Shown here one piece after another: positions 1 to 9,856 of a DNA stretch of 64,000 bases. The stretch spans positions 992,001 through 1,056,000 of the forward strand of contig NZ_CP115175.1 of NCBI RefSeq assembly GCF_027912415.1, read 5' to 3'. The first letter of the stretch is position 1, and the number at the start of each line of letters is the position of its first letter. The notes below the pieces were generated by a model, which worked only from the letters and a program-made list of their open reading frames with translations, ran no database searches and was not told the origin of the DNA. The DNA comes from Homoserinibacter sp. YIM 151385 (GTDB lineage Bacteria; Actinomycetota; Actinomycetes; Actinomycetales; Microbacteriaceae). The position numbers and the translations under genes were made by a program.

Positions 1-159
1 CGCCCACGCCGCATCGGCGGCTCGCCCTCCCGCGCCGTCGCGCCGGCCGAGCGAGGGGTGCTCGGAGCTCGGAGCGGCCGACGGGGACGCTGCGGGGGGA
101 CGCGCACCCGGCAGGTAGCTGACGGGGGCGAGACCCCCGTCGGCACGCTCCGAATCCAT
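1..159 (-). CDS. recX: RecX regulatory protein, N-terminal part (runs off the window)
   Basis: An open minus-strand frame starts with ATG at 159 and stays open for 53 codons to the window edge. It begins six bases after the recA stop and has a GGGGAG ribosome-binding site that overlaps that stop. The visible residues ([20 protein letters not shown], then a Pro/Ala/Ser-rich stretch) fit the low-complexity leader of actinobacterial RecX. The conserved RecX helical repeats would lie outside the window. RecX binds RecA filaments and limits their activity, and in this group it is normally co-transcribed directly downstream of recA. The call rests mainly on position and spacing. Confidence 0.6.
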   Translation of the reverse strand, partial: MDSERADGGLAPVSYLPGARPPAASPSAAPSSEHPSLGRRDGAGGRAADAAWA

Positions 160-164
160 GTCGG

Positions 165-1244
<1,080 letters not shown>

Positions 1245-1498
1245 GAGGGGTCTCCTTCGTCTGTCGTGGTGGTGCGCCCATCGGCTGTCCGCCCGCCTCG
1301 CGCCGATGGTGCCGGGCGCTCGGGTTCGGGACAGGGCTGCCGCATCGAGCCGGATCCTCCTCCAGGCATCACTGGCGGTCTCTCCGGTGCGGTGCGGTGG
1401 TCTGCTTCCGACGCTCCAGACGCTACGGGGGGCGACCGACATCCATGCCGGGCGACCCGCGAACCGTGGAGGAGCGACGGAATCTCGACCTGTTGAGG

Positions 1499-1527
1499 AG
1501 ACTACTCCGATGCGAACAGATGTTCGA
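1499..1527 (-). promoter_or_regulatory. recA promoter overlapped by a LexA (SOS) box; recA leader 1245-1498
   Basis: The palindrome CGAACAGATGTTCG at 1513-1526 matches the actinobacterial LexA operator (TCGAAC-N4-GTTCGA). On the minus strand a -35 TCGAAC (1527-1522), a 17-nt spacer and a -10 TAGTCT (1504-1499) put the box over the -35 element and spacer, where bound LexA would block RNA polymerase. The stretch from about 1492 to 1245 is then the recA 5' leader; I see no clear gene in it. Confidence 0.8.
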
Positions 1528-1593
1528 GCAGCGGCGCGTCGGCGTGTCGGCGCATTCGAACGCGCACCCGGGGCTCGGTCCGGAGCGAGCGGC

Positions 1594-1818
1594 TCAGCTC
1601 CGCGGATCCGGGAGCCCGACGCCGTGCCGGCGGTCCACCGGCACGTCGCGGGAGCGGCAGAGCGCGAGCCACACCTCGCGCGCCGGAAGTCCCGCCTCCA
1701 GCGCCTCCTCGGGTGTGCGGTCGCCGAGATCCGCGAGCACCGAGTCGCGGACGAGCACGCGCCCGAAGCCCGCGCCGAACTCGTCGTCGACGGCGCGGCG
1801 GAACTCGCTGATCTTCAC
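1594..1818 (-). CDS. DUF3046 family protein
   Basis: This 74-residue protein matches the DUF3046 pattern: an N-terminal [14 protein letters not shown] segment, a central [13 protein letters not shown] and a C-terminal [12 protein letters not shown]. The family is almost confined to Actinobacteria, is typically found just upstream of recA as here, and has no established function. It starts with GTG at 1818 behind GAAGGG. A hairpin separates it from the clgR-type gene upstream, so it may have its own promoter. The SOS box is about 70 bp past its stop and drives recA rather than this gene. Confidence 0.75.
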   Translation of the reverse strand: MKISEFRRAVDDEFGAGFGRVLVRDSVLADLGDRTPEEALEAGLPAREVWLALCRSRDVPVDRRHGVGLPDPRS

Positions 1819-1843
1819 GCGCGGCCCTTCGAGCGGAGACGGC

Positions 1844-1869
1844 GATGCCCCGGCCGGGACCGGGGCATC
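1844..1869 (-). terminator. Hairpin downstream of the clgR-type gene
   Basis: GATGCCCCGG (1844-1853) and CCGGGGCATC (1860-1869) form a perfect 10-bp stem with a 6-nt loop, 20 nt past the regulator's stop. There is no T-run, as is usual for terminators in very GC-rich actinobacteria. It could terminate the cinA/clgR transcripts. Confidence 0.55.
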
Positions 1870-1888
1870 GAGGAGATGGCGGGACGGC

Positions 1889-2209
1889 TCAGCGGACCGC
1901 GAGGTCGGCGTCGAACTCGGCCACGAGCTCGTCGGGGAGCACGTCGGGGACGACCGGCGAGACCGTGTCGACGCCCTCGATGACGGCGAGGCGGTCGCCC
2001 ACCTCGCGCATGATCAACGAGATCGGGGTGTCGAGGGCCTCGGCGACCGAGGCGAGGATCTCGCTCGACGCCTCCTTCTGGCCGCGCTCCACCTCGCTGA
2101 GGTAGCCGAGCGCGACGCTCGCGCGGGAGGCGACCTGGCGCAGGGTCATGGCCTTCTGCAGGCGGACATCGCGGAGGACGTCGCCGATCTCCTGTCGAAC
2201 CAGAATCAT
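1889..2209 (-). CDS. clgR: XRE-family transcriptional regulator, ClgR-like
   Basis: This 106-residue protein carries one helix-turn-helix of the XRE/Cro type at about residues 10-65, with the typical turn and recognition helix ASVALGYLSEVERGQKEASS, and a short Asp/Val-rich tail. Size, the GYLSEVERG motif and the place between cinA and recA match ClgR, which activates Clp protease and some repair genes in other Actinobacteria. The ATG at 2209 has a strong AGGAGG site 6 nt upstream. The GC palindrome at 2236-2251 is a candidate operator. The family is firm, the exact orthology is inferred. Confidence 0.7.
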   Translation of the reverse strand: MILVRQEIGDVLRDVRLQKAMTLRQVASRASVALGYLSEVERGQKEASSEILASVAEALDTPISLIMREVGDRLAVIEGVDTVSPVVPDVLPDELVAEFDADLAVR

Positions 2210-2235
2210 GGTGATCCTCCTTCTGCGCGTCGGGT

Positions 2236-2251
2236 GCGGCCCGCGGGCCGC
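2236..2251. promoter_or_regulatory. Perfect 16-bp GC palindrome upstream of clgR
   Basis: GCGGCCCG followed directly by CGGGCCGC is a perfect inverted repeat 27 bp upstream of the clgR-type start codon. It may be an autoregulatory operator or end the cinA transcript. Its low complexity means chance is possible. A weak promoter (TTACAG with TAGGGT) also lies in the 2260-2300 stretch. Confidence 0.3.
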
Positions 2252-2356
2252 GGGTGCGGGGTGCCCACCCTACCCCCGTCGGATGCAGCAACTGTAACCG
2301 GCTCGGACTGGGCGGGGCGTGTGAACCCGCTGCCTGTAACGTGATCGAAACCGGGC

Positions 2357-2848
2357 CTATTCCACAGACCCCGGATCGAGGGCCCGCTCGAGCAGCTCGA
2401 GCGCCGCCGCCGCCGCCGCCGCCCGGATCTCCGCACGCGAGCCGTGCAGCTCGAGTTCCTCGACGACGACGCGCTCCCCCGCCGCCGCCGCGACGAACAC
2501 CGTGCCCGGCGCGCGGCCGTCCTGGGGAGCCGGACCCGCGACGCCCGTCGTGCCGATGCCGGCATCCGCCGGGCGGCCGTCGACCGCGAGCGCGCCGCGG
2601 ACCCGGTCGGCCAGCTGGGCGGCGACCTCGGGGTGGACGGCGCCCTCCCGCTCCAGCAGCGCCGCATCCACCCCGACCGCATCCCGCTTGAGCGCCGTCG
2701 CATAGGCGACGACGCCGCCGAGGAGCACCTGCGACGCCCCCGGCACGGCGATGATCGAGGAGGCCACCAGCCCGCCGGTGAGCGACTCCGCGACCGCGAG
2801 CGTCATCCCCCGCGCCGCGAGCGCGGCGACGAGCGACTCGGCGCTCAC
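2357..2848 (-). CDS. cinA: CinA C-terminal-domain protein (nicotinamide-nucleotide amidohydrolase family)
   Basis: This 163-residue protein is a stand-alone CinA C-terminal domain. It shows the family blocks TLAVAESLTGG near the N-terminus, the VLLGGVVAYA segment, and GIGTTGVAGPAPQDGR. Relatives with this domain (PncC) hydrolyse nicotinamide mononucleotide to nicotinate mononucleotide in pyridine-nucleotide salvage, and in many bacteria the gene lies near recA. GTG at 2848 overlaps the pgsA stop (GTGA), so translation is probably coupled; the longer upstream frame is only a shadow over pgsA. Confidence 0.88.
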   Translation of the reverse strand: MSAESLVAALAARGMTLAVAESLTGGLVASSIIAVPGASQVLLGGVVAYATALKRDAVGVDAALLEREGAVHPEVAAQLADRVRGALAVDGRPADAGIGTTGVAGPAPQDGRAPGTVFVAAAAGERVVVEELELHGSRAEIRAAAAAAALELLERALDPGSVE

Positions 2849-3471
2849 GCGCGCGAGCGCCCCGCGCGGGCCGCCGCCACGAGGTACTCGATCCCGCTGC
2901 CGACCGTCAGCACCACCGCGAGCGACATGAGCACGAGGTTCGCGATGTCGACCCAGGAGCCGAGCAGGAGCGCGAAGGGGAACAGGGCGAGCGAGATCGC
3001 GACCGCCTGCACGACCGTCTTGAGCTTGCCCCAGACGGAGGCCGCGATCACCCGGTCGCGAAGCGCGATGAAGCGGAACACCGTGATGCCGATCTCGCGC
3101 ACCAGGATGAGCGCGGCGACCCACCAGGGCAGCTCGCGCAGGATCACGAGCGCGACGAGTGCGCCGCCGATGAGGACCTTGTCGGCGATCGGGTCGACGA
3201 GCTTGCCGAAGTCGGTCACCAGGTTCTGGCGGCGCGCGAGGAGGCCGTCGACCGAGTCCGTGACGATCGCGAAGACGAAGAGGCCCGCCGCGACCCAGCG
3301 CAGCACGCCGAGCTCGCCGGCATCCGCGAGGAGCAGCCAGATGAAGACGGGCGCCATGAGGATGCGCGCGATCGTGACGATGTTCGCCACGTTGCCGAGG
3401 CTGGCCTGCGTGTCGCCGTTGCGGGCGACGCGGCCTCGCATCGGATTGGGACGGGGCTCCGAGAGCGCCAT
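2845..3471 (-). CDS. pgsA: CDP-diacylglycerol-glycerol-3-phosphate 3-phosphatidyltransferase
   Basis: PgsA makes phosphatidylglycerol phosphate from CDP-diacylglycerol and glycerol-3-phosphate at the membrane. The complete CDP-alcohol phosphotransferase signature is visible: D72-x2-D75-G76-x2-A79-R80-x8-G89-x3-D93-x3-D97, giving all metal and catalytic aspartates. The 208-residue protein has several membrane segments (about 30-50, 58-75, 97-120, 150-175 and 175-195). It starts 4 bp after the ftsK stop with GGGAGTGA upstream and overlaps cinA by 4 bp, so ftsK-pgsA-cinA form one operon. Confidence 0.95.
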   Translation of the reverse strand: MALSEPRPNPMRGRVARNGDTQASLGNVANIVTIARILMAPVFIWLLLADAGELGVLRWVAAGLFVFAIVTDSVDGLLARRQNLVTDFGKLVDPIADKVLIGGALVALVILRELPWWVAALILVREIGITVFRFIALRDRVIAASVWGKLKTVVQAVAISLALFPFALLLGSWVDIANLVLMSLAVVLTVGSGIEYLVAAARAGRSRA

Positions 3472-3475
3472 GCGG

Positions 3476-6244
3476 TCACTCCCTGCCGGTCAGGTTCCAG
3501 GCGTCCTCGTCCGAGGGGCCGTCCTCCTCAGGATAGCCGCTCGTCATGGCCTCGACGGGATCGACCGGCGCTGCGGGACCCGCGGCGGCGGCCGACCCGC
3601 CCGGCGCCGGCTCCCCGCGGAGCGTCGCGAGGATCCCGGGCAGCTGCTCGGGCGTGACGAGCACGTCGCGCGCCTTCGAGCCCTCCGAGGGGCCGACGAT
3701 CTCGCGCGACTCCATGAGGTCCATGAGCCGCCCCGCCTTCGCGAAGCCGACGCGGAGCTTCCGCTGGAGCATCGAGGTCGAGCCGAACTGCGTGTTCACG
3801 ACCTGCTCGACCGCCGCGAGCAGCAGCTCGAGATCGTCGCCGATGTCCGCGTCGATCTCCTTCTTCTCCACGACCGCCGCGACGTCGTCGCGGTACTCGG
3901 GGCGCGCCTGCTCCGTCACGTGCTTGACGACCTCGTTGATCTCGGCCTCCTGCACCCAGGCGCCCTGCGTGCGGATCGCCTTCGAGGCGCCCATCGGCAG
4001 GAACAGGCCGTCGCCCTGCCCGATGAGCTTCTCGGCGCCCGGCTGGTCGAGGATGACGCGCGAGTCCGTCATGGAGGACACCGCGAAGGCGAGGCGGCTC
4101 GGCACGTTCGCCTTGATGAGCCCCGTCACGACGTCGACCGAGGGCCGCTGCGTCGCGAGCACGAGATGGATGCCGGAGGCGCGCGCGAGCTGCGTGATGC
4201 GCACGATCGAGTCCTCGACGTCGCGCGGGGCGACCATCATGAGGTCCGCGAGCTCGTCGACGACGACGAGCAGATAGGGGTAGGGCTGGAGCGTGCGCTG
4301 GGACCCCTCCGGCAGCTTGATCTCGTCGGCGAGGACGGCGCGGTTGAAGTCGTCGATGTGGCGGAAGCCGAACGACGCGAGGTCGTCGTACCGCATGTCC
4401 ATCTCCTTCACGACCCACTGGAGCGCCTCGGCCGCCTTCTTCGGGTTCGTGATGATGGGCGTGATGAGGTGCGGCACGCCCTGGTACGCGGAGAGCTCGA
4501 CGCGCTTCGGGTCGATGAGCACCATGCGCACCTCGGCCGGCTTCGCCCGCATGAGCACGCTCGTGATCATCGAGTTGATGAAGCTCGACTTGCCGGATCC
4601 CGTCGAGCCCGCGACGAGGAGGTGGGGCATCTTCGCGAGGTTCGCGACGACGAAGCCGCCCTCGACGTCCTTGCCGAGGCCGATGGTCATGGGGTGCTGG
4701 CTCTTCGCCGCCGCCCCCGAGCGCAGCACGTCGCCGAGGGAGACGATCTCGCGGTCGCGGTTCGGGATCTCGACGCCGATCGCGCTCTTGCCCGGGATCG
4801 GCGAGAGGATCTGGACCTCGTTCGAGGCGACCGCATACGAGAGGTTCTTCGCGAGCGCCGTCACGCGCTCCACCTTGACGCCGTGGCCGAGCTCGATCTC
4901 GTAGCGGGTGACGCTCGGCCCGCGCGTGAAGCCGGTGACCTTCGCATCCACCTGGAACTGGCCGAGCACGCTCGTGATGGCGGCGATGATCTCGTCGTTC
5001 GCGGCGGTCCGCGCCTTCGGCGGCGTCCCCGCCGCGAGCACGGAGGCCGCGGGCAGCCGGTAGGGGCGCTTCGGCGAGGAGGCGGGCTTCGGGGCGAGAC
5101 GCGGGGCCTCGCTCGTCTCGAGCGCCTCCTGCGGCGCGTCCTCCCGGATCGCCGTCGCGCCCGTCTCGACCTCGCCCGTGAAACGCTTCACGGCATCCTC
5201 GGCCTTCACGAGCTCCTCGAGGAGCTCGATCCCGAACCCGCCCTCGGGACTCGACAACGCCGGGACCTCGGCGGCCGCCGCCGCGGCCTGCGCCGACGCC
5301 GGCGGGGCGACGACGTCGGTCGCCTGCTCGTCGGCGATGACCTGGTCGAAGGCCTTCTCCTCGCGCTTCTTGCCGCGGCGCCACCACGGCATCGAGCTCT
5401 CGTCCTCCATGTCGAGGCCGAGGTCGCTGAAGGCGTCGAGGTGCTCGTCGGCGGGCGCATCCGCGTCGCGGCCGCCGCGCTCCGGCTTCTCCGCCGGCTC
5501 GGGCAGCTGCGCGCCGAAGAGGTAGGCGTAGAGCTCGTGGAGCCGCCTCGGGATGCGGTTCGGGGGCGTCTTCGTGATGATGAGCAGCGAGAGCGCGAGC
5601 ACGAGGCAGACGAGCGGCCAGGCCGCCCACGGCGCCGAGAGCGCGACGAAGGGCTGGGTGACCACCCAGCCGACGATGCCGCCCGCGCGGGCCAGGACCG
5701 GCATCCCGTCGTCCGGCTGGGGCGTGCCGCCCGCGAGCGCGCAGATGCCCGAGATGCTCGTGAGCATGAGCCCCAGGCCGATGCCGATGCGGGTGTTGTC
5801 GTGCACGCTCGAGGGATGCCGGAACAGCCAGACGGCGAACACGAGCATGATGACCGGCAGCGCGAAGGCGACGCGGCCGAGCAGCCCGCCGAAGGTGAAG
5901 GCGTCGAGGGCGATCGCGACCTCGTGGCGCGGGTTGAACCACTCGACGACCGCGCCGGCGACCGCGAGGAGGACGAGGAGGAACGGCACGCCGTCGCGGC
6001 GCTCGTCCTTCTCCAGCGACTCCTTGCCGAAGAGCCGCGCCGCGCCGCCGACGACGTGCGCGAGCCCGAGCCAGGCGGAGGTGAGGATGCCGGGGCCCTC
6101 GTCCTCGATGCGGACCTGCTGCTGCTTGGCCGTGTAGCGCTTCGTCGCCTGCGTCTTCGCGGGCGCCTTCGCGCTCCTGGACGTGCGGGCAGGGGCCGAC
6201 CCCGTGCGGGCACGCCCGTTCTTCGACCGTGTGCTCGTGGCCAT
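3476..6244 (-). CDS. ftsK: DNA translocase FtsK
   Basis: FtsK pumps the chromosome terminus through the division septum and activates XerCD recombination at dif. The 922-residue protein has four hydrophobic segments in about residues 90-235, an acidic Ala/Pro-rich linker to about 400, the motor with Walker [10 protein letters not shown] near 546 and Walker [12 protein letters not shown] near 658, and a C-terminal winged-helix gamma domain that would read KOPS. The extreme N-terminus is basic and Lys/Arg-rich. ATG at 6244 is the only sensible start. It leads the ftsK-pgsA-cinA operon. Confidence 0.96.
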   Translation of the reverse strand: MATSTRSKNGRARTGSAPARTSRSAKAPAKTQATKRYTAKQQQVRIEDEGPGILTSAWLGLAHVVGGAARLFGKESLEKDERRDGVPFLLVLLAVAGAVVEWFNPRHEVAIALDAFTFGGLLGRVAFALPVIMLVFAVWLFRHPSSVHDNTRIGIGLGLMLTSISGICALAGGTPQPDDGMPVLARAGGIVGWVVTQPFVALSAPWAAWPLVCLVLALSLLIITKTPPNRIPRRLHELYAYLFGAQLPEPAEKPERGGRDADAPADEHLDAFSDLGLDMEDESSMPWWRRGKKREEKAFDQVIADEQATDVVAPPASAQAAAAAAEVPALSSPEGGFGIELLEELVKAEDAVKRFTGEVETGATAIREDAPQEALETSEAPRLAPKPASSPKRPYRLPAASVLAAGTPPKARTAANDEIIAAITSVLGQFQVDAKVTGFTRGPSVTRYEIELGHGVKVERVTALAKNLSYAVASNEVQILSPIPGKSAIGVEIPNRDREIVSLGDVLRSGAAAKSQHPMTIGLGKDVEGGFVVANLAKMPHLLVAGSTGSGKSSFINSMITSVLMRAKPAEVRMVLIDPKRVELSAYQGVPHLITPIITNPKKAAEALQWVVKEMDMRYDDLASFGFRHIDDFNRAVLADEIKLPEGSQRTLQPYPYLLVVVDELADLMMVAPRDVEDSIVRITQLARASGIHLVLATQRPSVDVVTGLIKANVPSRLAFAVSSMTDSRVILDQPGAEKLIGQGDGLFLPMGASKAIRTQGAWVQEAEINEVVKHVTEQARPEYRDDVAAVVEKKEIDADIGDDLELLLAAVEQVVNTQFGSTSMLQRKLRVGFAKAGRLMDLMESREIVGPSEGSKARDVLVTPEQLPGILATLRGEPAPGGSAAAAGPAAPVDPVEAMTSGYPEEDGPSDEDAWNLTGRE

Positions 6245-6256
6245 GCGGTCACGGTA

Positions 6257-6301
6257 CCCGCGGCTCGCGCGCTCGCCGGGAGGCGGGGCGCGCGCCGCGG
6301 G
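6257..6301 (-). terminator. GC hairpin after the lipoprotein gene
   Basis: CCCGCGGC (6257-6264) pairs with GCCGCGGG (6294-6301), and after a 2-nt bulge six more G/C pairs follow. It lies between the lipoprotein stop and the ftsK start on the minus strand and probably ends the lipoprotein transcript. Confidence 0.45.
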
Positions 6302-6306
6302 AATGG

Positions 6307-6999
6307 CTACAGCGGGCAGTCTCCCAGCACGTTGTCGGAGCCGGCGATGCCGTAGGGCTCCGTGTCGGCGGTGACGGCCCGGACCGCGAAGACGTGCCCG
6401 GGCTCGGTCGCGGAGTCGGCCCAGTACCGCTCGTCGTCGCCGGCGACCTCGATCTGCAGGACGCCGCCGTCACCCGGGACGAGGTAGACGGTCGACACCC
6501 CGCCCCCGTGGACGAGCTGCTCGGCGTCGGGGTAGGCCGCCTCGACGTCGGCGCGCGCGTCGCCGACCCGGAGGCCGCCCTCGACCGCGACATCCCCGTT
6601 GTACAGGTCGATGCGGGTGATGACGTCGTCGACGCCGGCGACCGCGAAGGCGGTGTCGGGGCCGAACGGGTTCTCGGCGGCGTACGACGGGTCGACCGCC
6701 CAGAGCCCCTCGTAGCCGGCGACGGCTCCCGGGCAGGCCTCGGGGTCGAAGCTCGCCATGGCGGTCGCGGGATCGAGATCCGCGGCACGCGTGCCGAGCG
6801 GCAGCGCCGCGAAGCCGCCGGGGCCGAGCACGAGGTCCCCGGTCGCGGGGCGGCTCGGCGTCGGGCTCGGCGCCGTGCTCGCGCTCGGCGCGGGATCGGG
6901 TGCGGGTCGAGCCGCCGGCGGCGCCGCGGTGCATCCGGCGAGGAGCGCGGTGGCGGCGAGGACGCCGACGACGGGGACGGGGATCGGAGCGCGGCTCAT
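6307..6999 (-). CDS. Predicted secreted lipoprotein of unknown function
   Basis: The 230-residue product starts with a hydrophobic signal peptide ending in the lipobox LLAGC (Cys23), so it should be exported and lipid-anchored. A Pro/Ala/Ser-rich linker to about residue 55 leads into a compact, mostly beta-looking domain without motifs I recognise. Cysteines near residues 93 and 228 could form a disulfide. A CAGGAT box 6 nt before the ATG suggests a leaderless transcript. It stands alone between RNase J and ftsK. I cannot assign a family. Confidence 0.75.
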   Translation of the reverse strand: MSRAPIPVPVVGVLAATALLAGCTAAPPAARPAPDPAPSASTAPSPTPSRPATGDLVLGPGGFAALPLGTRAADLDPATAMASFDPEACPGAVAGYEGLWAVDPSYAAENPFGPDTAFAVAGVDDVITRIDLYNGDVAVEGGLRVGDARADVEAAYPDAEQLVHGGGVSTVYLVPGDGGVLQIEVAGDDERYWADSATEPGHVFAVRAVTADTEPYGIAGSDNVLGDCPL

Positions 7000-7066
7000 G
7001 TCCGAATCCTGTCAGCCCTCGAGGACGCGGGGATCACGCATCCTTCACGTGTCGATCACGATCCGG

Positions 7067-8743
7067 TCACGCCTCGATGACCACCGGGATGATCATCGGG
7101 CGGCGACGGTGCTTCGTGTTCACCCAGCGGCCGACCGTGCGGCGGACCACCTGCGTGTACCCGTGCTGGTCGCGCGTGCCGTTCGCGGCCGCCTCCGAGA
7201 GCGCCTGGAGGATCTTCGGGCGGATGTCGTCGAAGATCTCCGCATCCTCCGCGAAGCCGCGCGCCTGGATCTCCGGACCGACGATGACGCGGCCCGTCTG
7301 CTTGTCGATCGCGAGGAAGATCGAGATGAAGCCCTCCTCGGACAGGATGCGGCGGTCCTTGAGGTCGGCGTCCGTGATCTCGCCGACCGTCGAGCCGTCG
7401 ACGTACACGTAGCCGAGATCGAGCTGGCCGACGACGTCCGCGACGCCGTCCGTCATGTCGATCACGAGGCCGTTCTCGCCGATGAAGGTGTTCGCGGCCG
7501 GGACGCCGGTCTCGATCGCGAGGGCCGCGTTCGCCGTGAGATGACGGGTCTCGCCGTGCACCGGGAGGACGTTGGTCGGCTGCAGGATGTTGTAGCAGTA
7601 GAGGAGCTCGCCGGCCGCCGCGTGGCCCGAGACGTGCACCTTCGCGTTGCCCTTGTGGACGACCTTCGCGCCGAGCTTCATGAGCCCGTTGATGACGCGG
7701 TAGACGGCGTTCTCATTGCCGGGGATGAGGCTCGAGGCGAGGATGACGGTGTCGCCCTCGCCGATCTCGATCTGGTGGTCGAGGTTGGCCATGCGCGCGA
7801 GGACCGCCATCGGCTCGCCCTGCGAGCCCGTGCTCATGAAGACGACCTCGTCGTCGGGCAGGTTCATCGCCTTCTTGCTGTCGATGAGGATGCCGTCCGG
7901 CACGCGCAGGTAGCCGAGCTCCGCCGCGATCCCCATGTTGCGGACCATCGAGCGCCCGATCAGCGCGACCTGGCGTCCGTTCGCGGCCGCCGCATCCAGC
8001 ACCTGCTGCACACGATGGACGTGGCTCGAGAAGCTCGCGACGATGACGCGGCGGCGCGCCTTCGCCATGACGCCCTCGATGACCGGGCCGATGTCGCGCT
8101 CGAGGGCCGTGAAGCCCGGCACGTCGGCGTTCGTGGAGTCCGGGAGGAAGAGGTCCACGCCCTCCTCGCCGAGGCGGGCGAAAGCGCGCAGGTCGGTGAT
8201 GCGCTCGTCGAGCGGCAGCTGGTCCATCTTGAAGTCGCCCGTGTGGAGCACGAGGCCGGCCTTCGTGCGGATCGCGACCGCGAGCGCATCCGGGATCGAG
8301 TGGTTGACCGCCACGAACTCGAGCTCGAAGGGCCCCATCCGCTCGGTGCCGCCCTCGCGGACGACGTGCGAGACCGGCTGGATGCGGTGCTCCTTGAGCT
8401 TCGCCTGGATGAGCGCGAGCGTCAGCTCCGAGCCGAGGAGCGGGACGTCCTGGCGGAGCTTCAGGAGGTACGGCACCGCGCCGATGTGGTCCTCGTGGCC
8501 GTGCGTGAGCACGACGCCGACGACGTCGTCGAGGCGGTCGCGGATCGGCGTGAAGTCGGGGAGGATCAGGTCGACGCCCGGCTGGTGCTCCTCGGGGAAG
8601 AGCACGCCGACGTCGACGATCAGCAGCTTGCCGTCGATCTCGTAGACGGTCATGTTGCGGCCGATCTCGCCGAGCCCGCCGAGCGGGATCACCCGGAGCG
8701 TTCCGGGGGCGAGTGCGGGCGGGTCGTAGACGTCCTGGGGCAT
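7067..8743 (-). CDS. rnj: Ribonuclease J
   Basis: RNase J is a metallo-beta-lactamase/beta-CASP nuclease with 5' exonuclease and endonuclease activity in RNA decay and rRNA processing. The 558-residue protein has the zinc motif HGHEDH at residues 81-86, further metal-ligand motifs (HTGDFK; HVSGHA near 380) and the beta-CASP insert around GRSMVRN and STGSQGE. The frame is open further upstream inside dapA, but the start at ATG 8743 (MPQDVYDPPALA) gives the normal family length and lies 8 bp after the dapA stop. It is co-transcribed with dapA. Confidence 0.95.
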   Translation of the reverse strand: MPQDVYDPPALAPGTLRVIPLGGLGEIGRNMTVYEIDGKLLIVDVGVLFPEEHQPGVDLILPDFTPIRDRLDDVVGVVLTHGHEDHIGAVPYLLKLRQDVPLLGSELTLALIQAKLKEHRIQPVSHVVREGGTERMGPFELEFVAVNHSIPDALAVAIRTKAGLVLHTGDFKMDQLPLDERITDLRAFARLGEEGVDLFLPDSTNADVPGFTALERDIGPVIEGVMAKARRRVIVASFSSHVHRVQQVLDAAAANGRQVALIGRSMVRNMGIAAELGYLRVPDGILIDSKKAMNLPDDEVVFMSTGSQGEPMAVLARMANLDHQIEIGEGDTVILASSLIPGNENAVYRVINGLMKLGAKVVHKGNAKVHVSGHAAAGELLYCYNILQPTNVLPVHGETRHLTANAALAIETGVPAANTFIGENGLVIDMTDGVADVVGQLDLGYVYVDGSTVGEITDADLKDRRILSEEGFISIFLAIDKQTGRVIVGPEIQARGFAEDAEIFDDIRPKILQALSEAAANGTRDQHGYTQVVRRTVGRWVNTKHRRRPMIIPVVIEA

Positions 8744-8751
8744 GCGGTCCT

Positions 8752-9729
8752 TCAGCGTGTCGTGCCCGCGACCTTGGGCAGGGCGCCGCCGGCGGCGGCG
8801 TTGCGGTCGGGGCGGAAGTTGGAGAAGTCGACGCCCGGGATGTGCTTCACGAGGTCGATCTCGTCCTCGATCTGCGCCGCCTCCCACTCCTCCGGCCCGA
8901 CGAGCGGGAGCCGGACGCGCGGGGAGGTGATGCGGCCGAGGCCGTGGAGGATGTACTTCGCCGCGACCGTGCCGGGCACGTGCGTCATCGTGGCGCGCAC
9001 GAGCGGCTCGAGCGTCTGGTGGGCCTCGGTCGCGGCGCGCAGGTCGCCCGTGTTCACGGCATCCACCATCGTCCGGTACGGGCGCGGGGCGATGTTCGCG
9101 GTCACGCCGATGAGGCCGGTGCCGCCGATCGCGAGGGTCGGCAGCGCGTTCGCGTCGTCGCCGGCGAAGTACATGAGGTCGGTCTGGTTGAGGACGCGGC
9201 TGACCTCGCTGAGGTCGCCCTTCGCATCCTTCACCGCGAGGATGTTGGGGTGCTTCGCGAGGCGGAGGATCGTCTCGTAGCGGATCGGGACGCCCGTGCG
9301 GCCCGGGATGTCGTAGAGCAGCACCGGGAGGTCGGTCGAGTCGGCGACCATGCGGAAGTGCGTGAGGATGCCGGCCTGCGTCGGCTTGTTGTAGTACGGC
9401 GTGACGATCATGATGCCGTCGGCGCCGACCTGCTCGCTCTTGCGGTAGAGCTCGATCGCGTGCGCCGTCTCGTTCGAGCCGCCGCCCGTGATGATCTTCG
9501 CGCGACCCGCCGAGACATCCTTCGCGACCTCGACGAGGCGGATCTTCTCGGGGTCGGTGAGGGTGCTCGTCTCGCCCGTGGTGCCGGTCACGACGATGCC
9601 GTCGGCGCCGTCCTGGATGACGCGGTCGATGTGCTTCTCGACGTCGCCCCAGTGCACCTCGCCGTCGGCCGTGAACGGGGTCACGAGCGCGACGAGCACC
9701 TGTCCGAAGGGGTTCTCTGGCGTCGACAC
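8752..9729 (-). CDS. dapA: 4-hydroxy-tetrahydrodipicolinate synthase
   Basis: DapA condenses pyruvate with aspartate semialdehyde, the first committed step to lysine and diaminopimelate. The 325-residue protein has the GTTGET motif at about 49-54, catalytic Tyr in VTPYYNKP (about 113), and the Schiff-base Lys167 in ILAVKDAKGD. It starts with GTG at 9729, supported by a TAGCCT box exactly 7 nt upstream (leaderless). Related actinobacteria usually have thyX directly upstream of dapA; here a DUF559-type gene and repeats intervene. Confidence 0.96.
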   Translation of the reverse strand: MSTPENPFGQVLVALVTPFTADGEVHWGDVEKHIDRVIQDGADGIVVTGTTGETSTLTDPEKIRLVEVAKDVSAGRAKIITGGGSNETAHAIELYRKSEQVGADGIMIVTPYYNKPTQAGILTHFRMVADSTDLPVLLYDIPGRTGVPIRYETILRLAKHPNILAVKDAKGDLSEVSRVLNQTDLMYFAGDDANALPTLAIGGTGLIGVTANIAPRPYRTMVDAVNTGDLRAATEAHQTLEPLVRATMTHVPGTVAAKYILHGLGRITSPRVRLPLVGPEEWEAAQIEDEIDLVKHIPGVDFSNFRPDRNAAAGGALPKVAGTTR

Positions 9730-9736
9730 GTCGTAC

Positions 9737-9742
9737 AGGCTA
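9737..9742 (-). promoter_or_regulatory. -10 box of a leaderless dapA transcript
   Basis: TAGCCT on the minus strand (9742-9737) is followed by 7 nt and then the dapA GTG, so transcription would begin at the start codon. No Shine-Dalgarno sequence is visible. It supports the GTG start and means dapA-rnj has its own promoter downstream of the inserted cassette. Confidence 0.6.
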
Positions 9743-9770
9743 TCGGGTGCGGGTGTCGCCCCCGATCCAG

Positions 9771-9841
9771 CCGTTGTGCAGGAGTTCTCGGCTCCTGCGC
9801 CGTTCCGACTGTGCTTCGACGTCAGAAGTCCTGCACAACGG
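9771..9841. repeat. Inverted-repeat end element, dapA side of the DUF559 cassette
   Basis: CCGTTGTGCAGGA (9771-9783) and its exact complement TCCTGCACAACGG (9829-9841) bound a 71-bp element; after one mismatch the stem continues with TTCT. A second pairing is possible because GCAGGAG (9778-9784) also matches CTCCTGC at 9792-9798. The same 13-mer recurs at 10877-10889 beyond the next gene. I saw no other copies in the window. Confidence 0.8.
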
Positions 9842-9856
9842 GAGTGGGGGATGCCG

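Noticed and set aside
121-141. 8-bp hairpin GACGGGGG/CCCCCGTC after recA, as a recA terminator
   Set aside because: It lies inside the open recX frame and recX starts directly after recA with its own ribosome-binding site.
1245-1442. N-terminal extension of RecA (66 residues)
   Set aside because: The extension is Arg-rich shadow sequence; the start at 1244 has a proper ribosome-binding site and family N-terminus.
2273-2350. Repeated TGTAAC as an operator
   Set aside because: The two copies are in direct orientation 38 bp apart without flanking similarity; chance is likely.
2444-6355. 1,303-residue frame antisense to ftsK and pgsA
   Set aside because: It is Arg/Asp/Leu-biased and mirrors the codon pattern of the genes on the other strand; no domain is visible.
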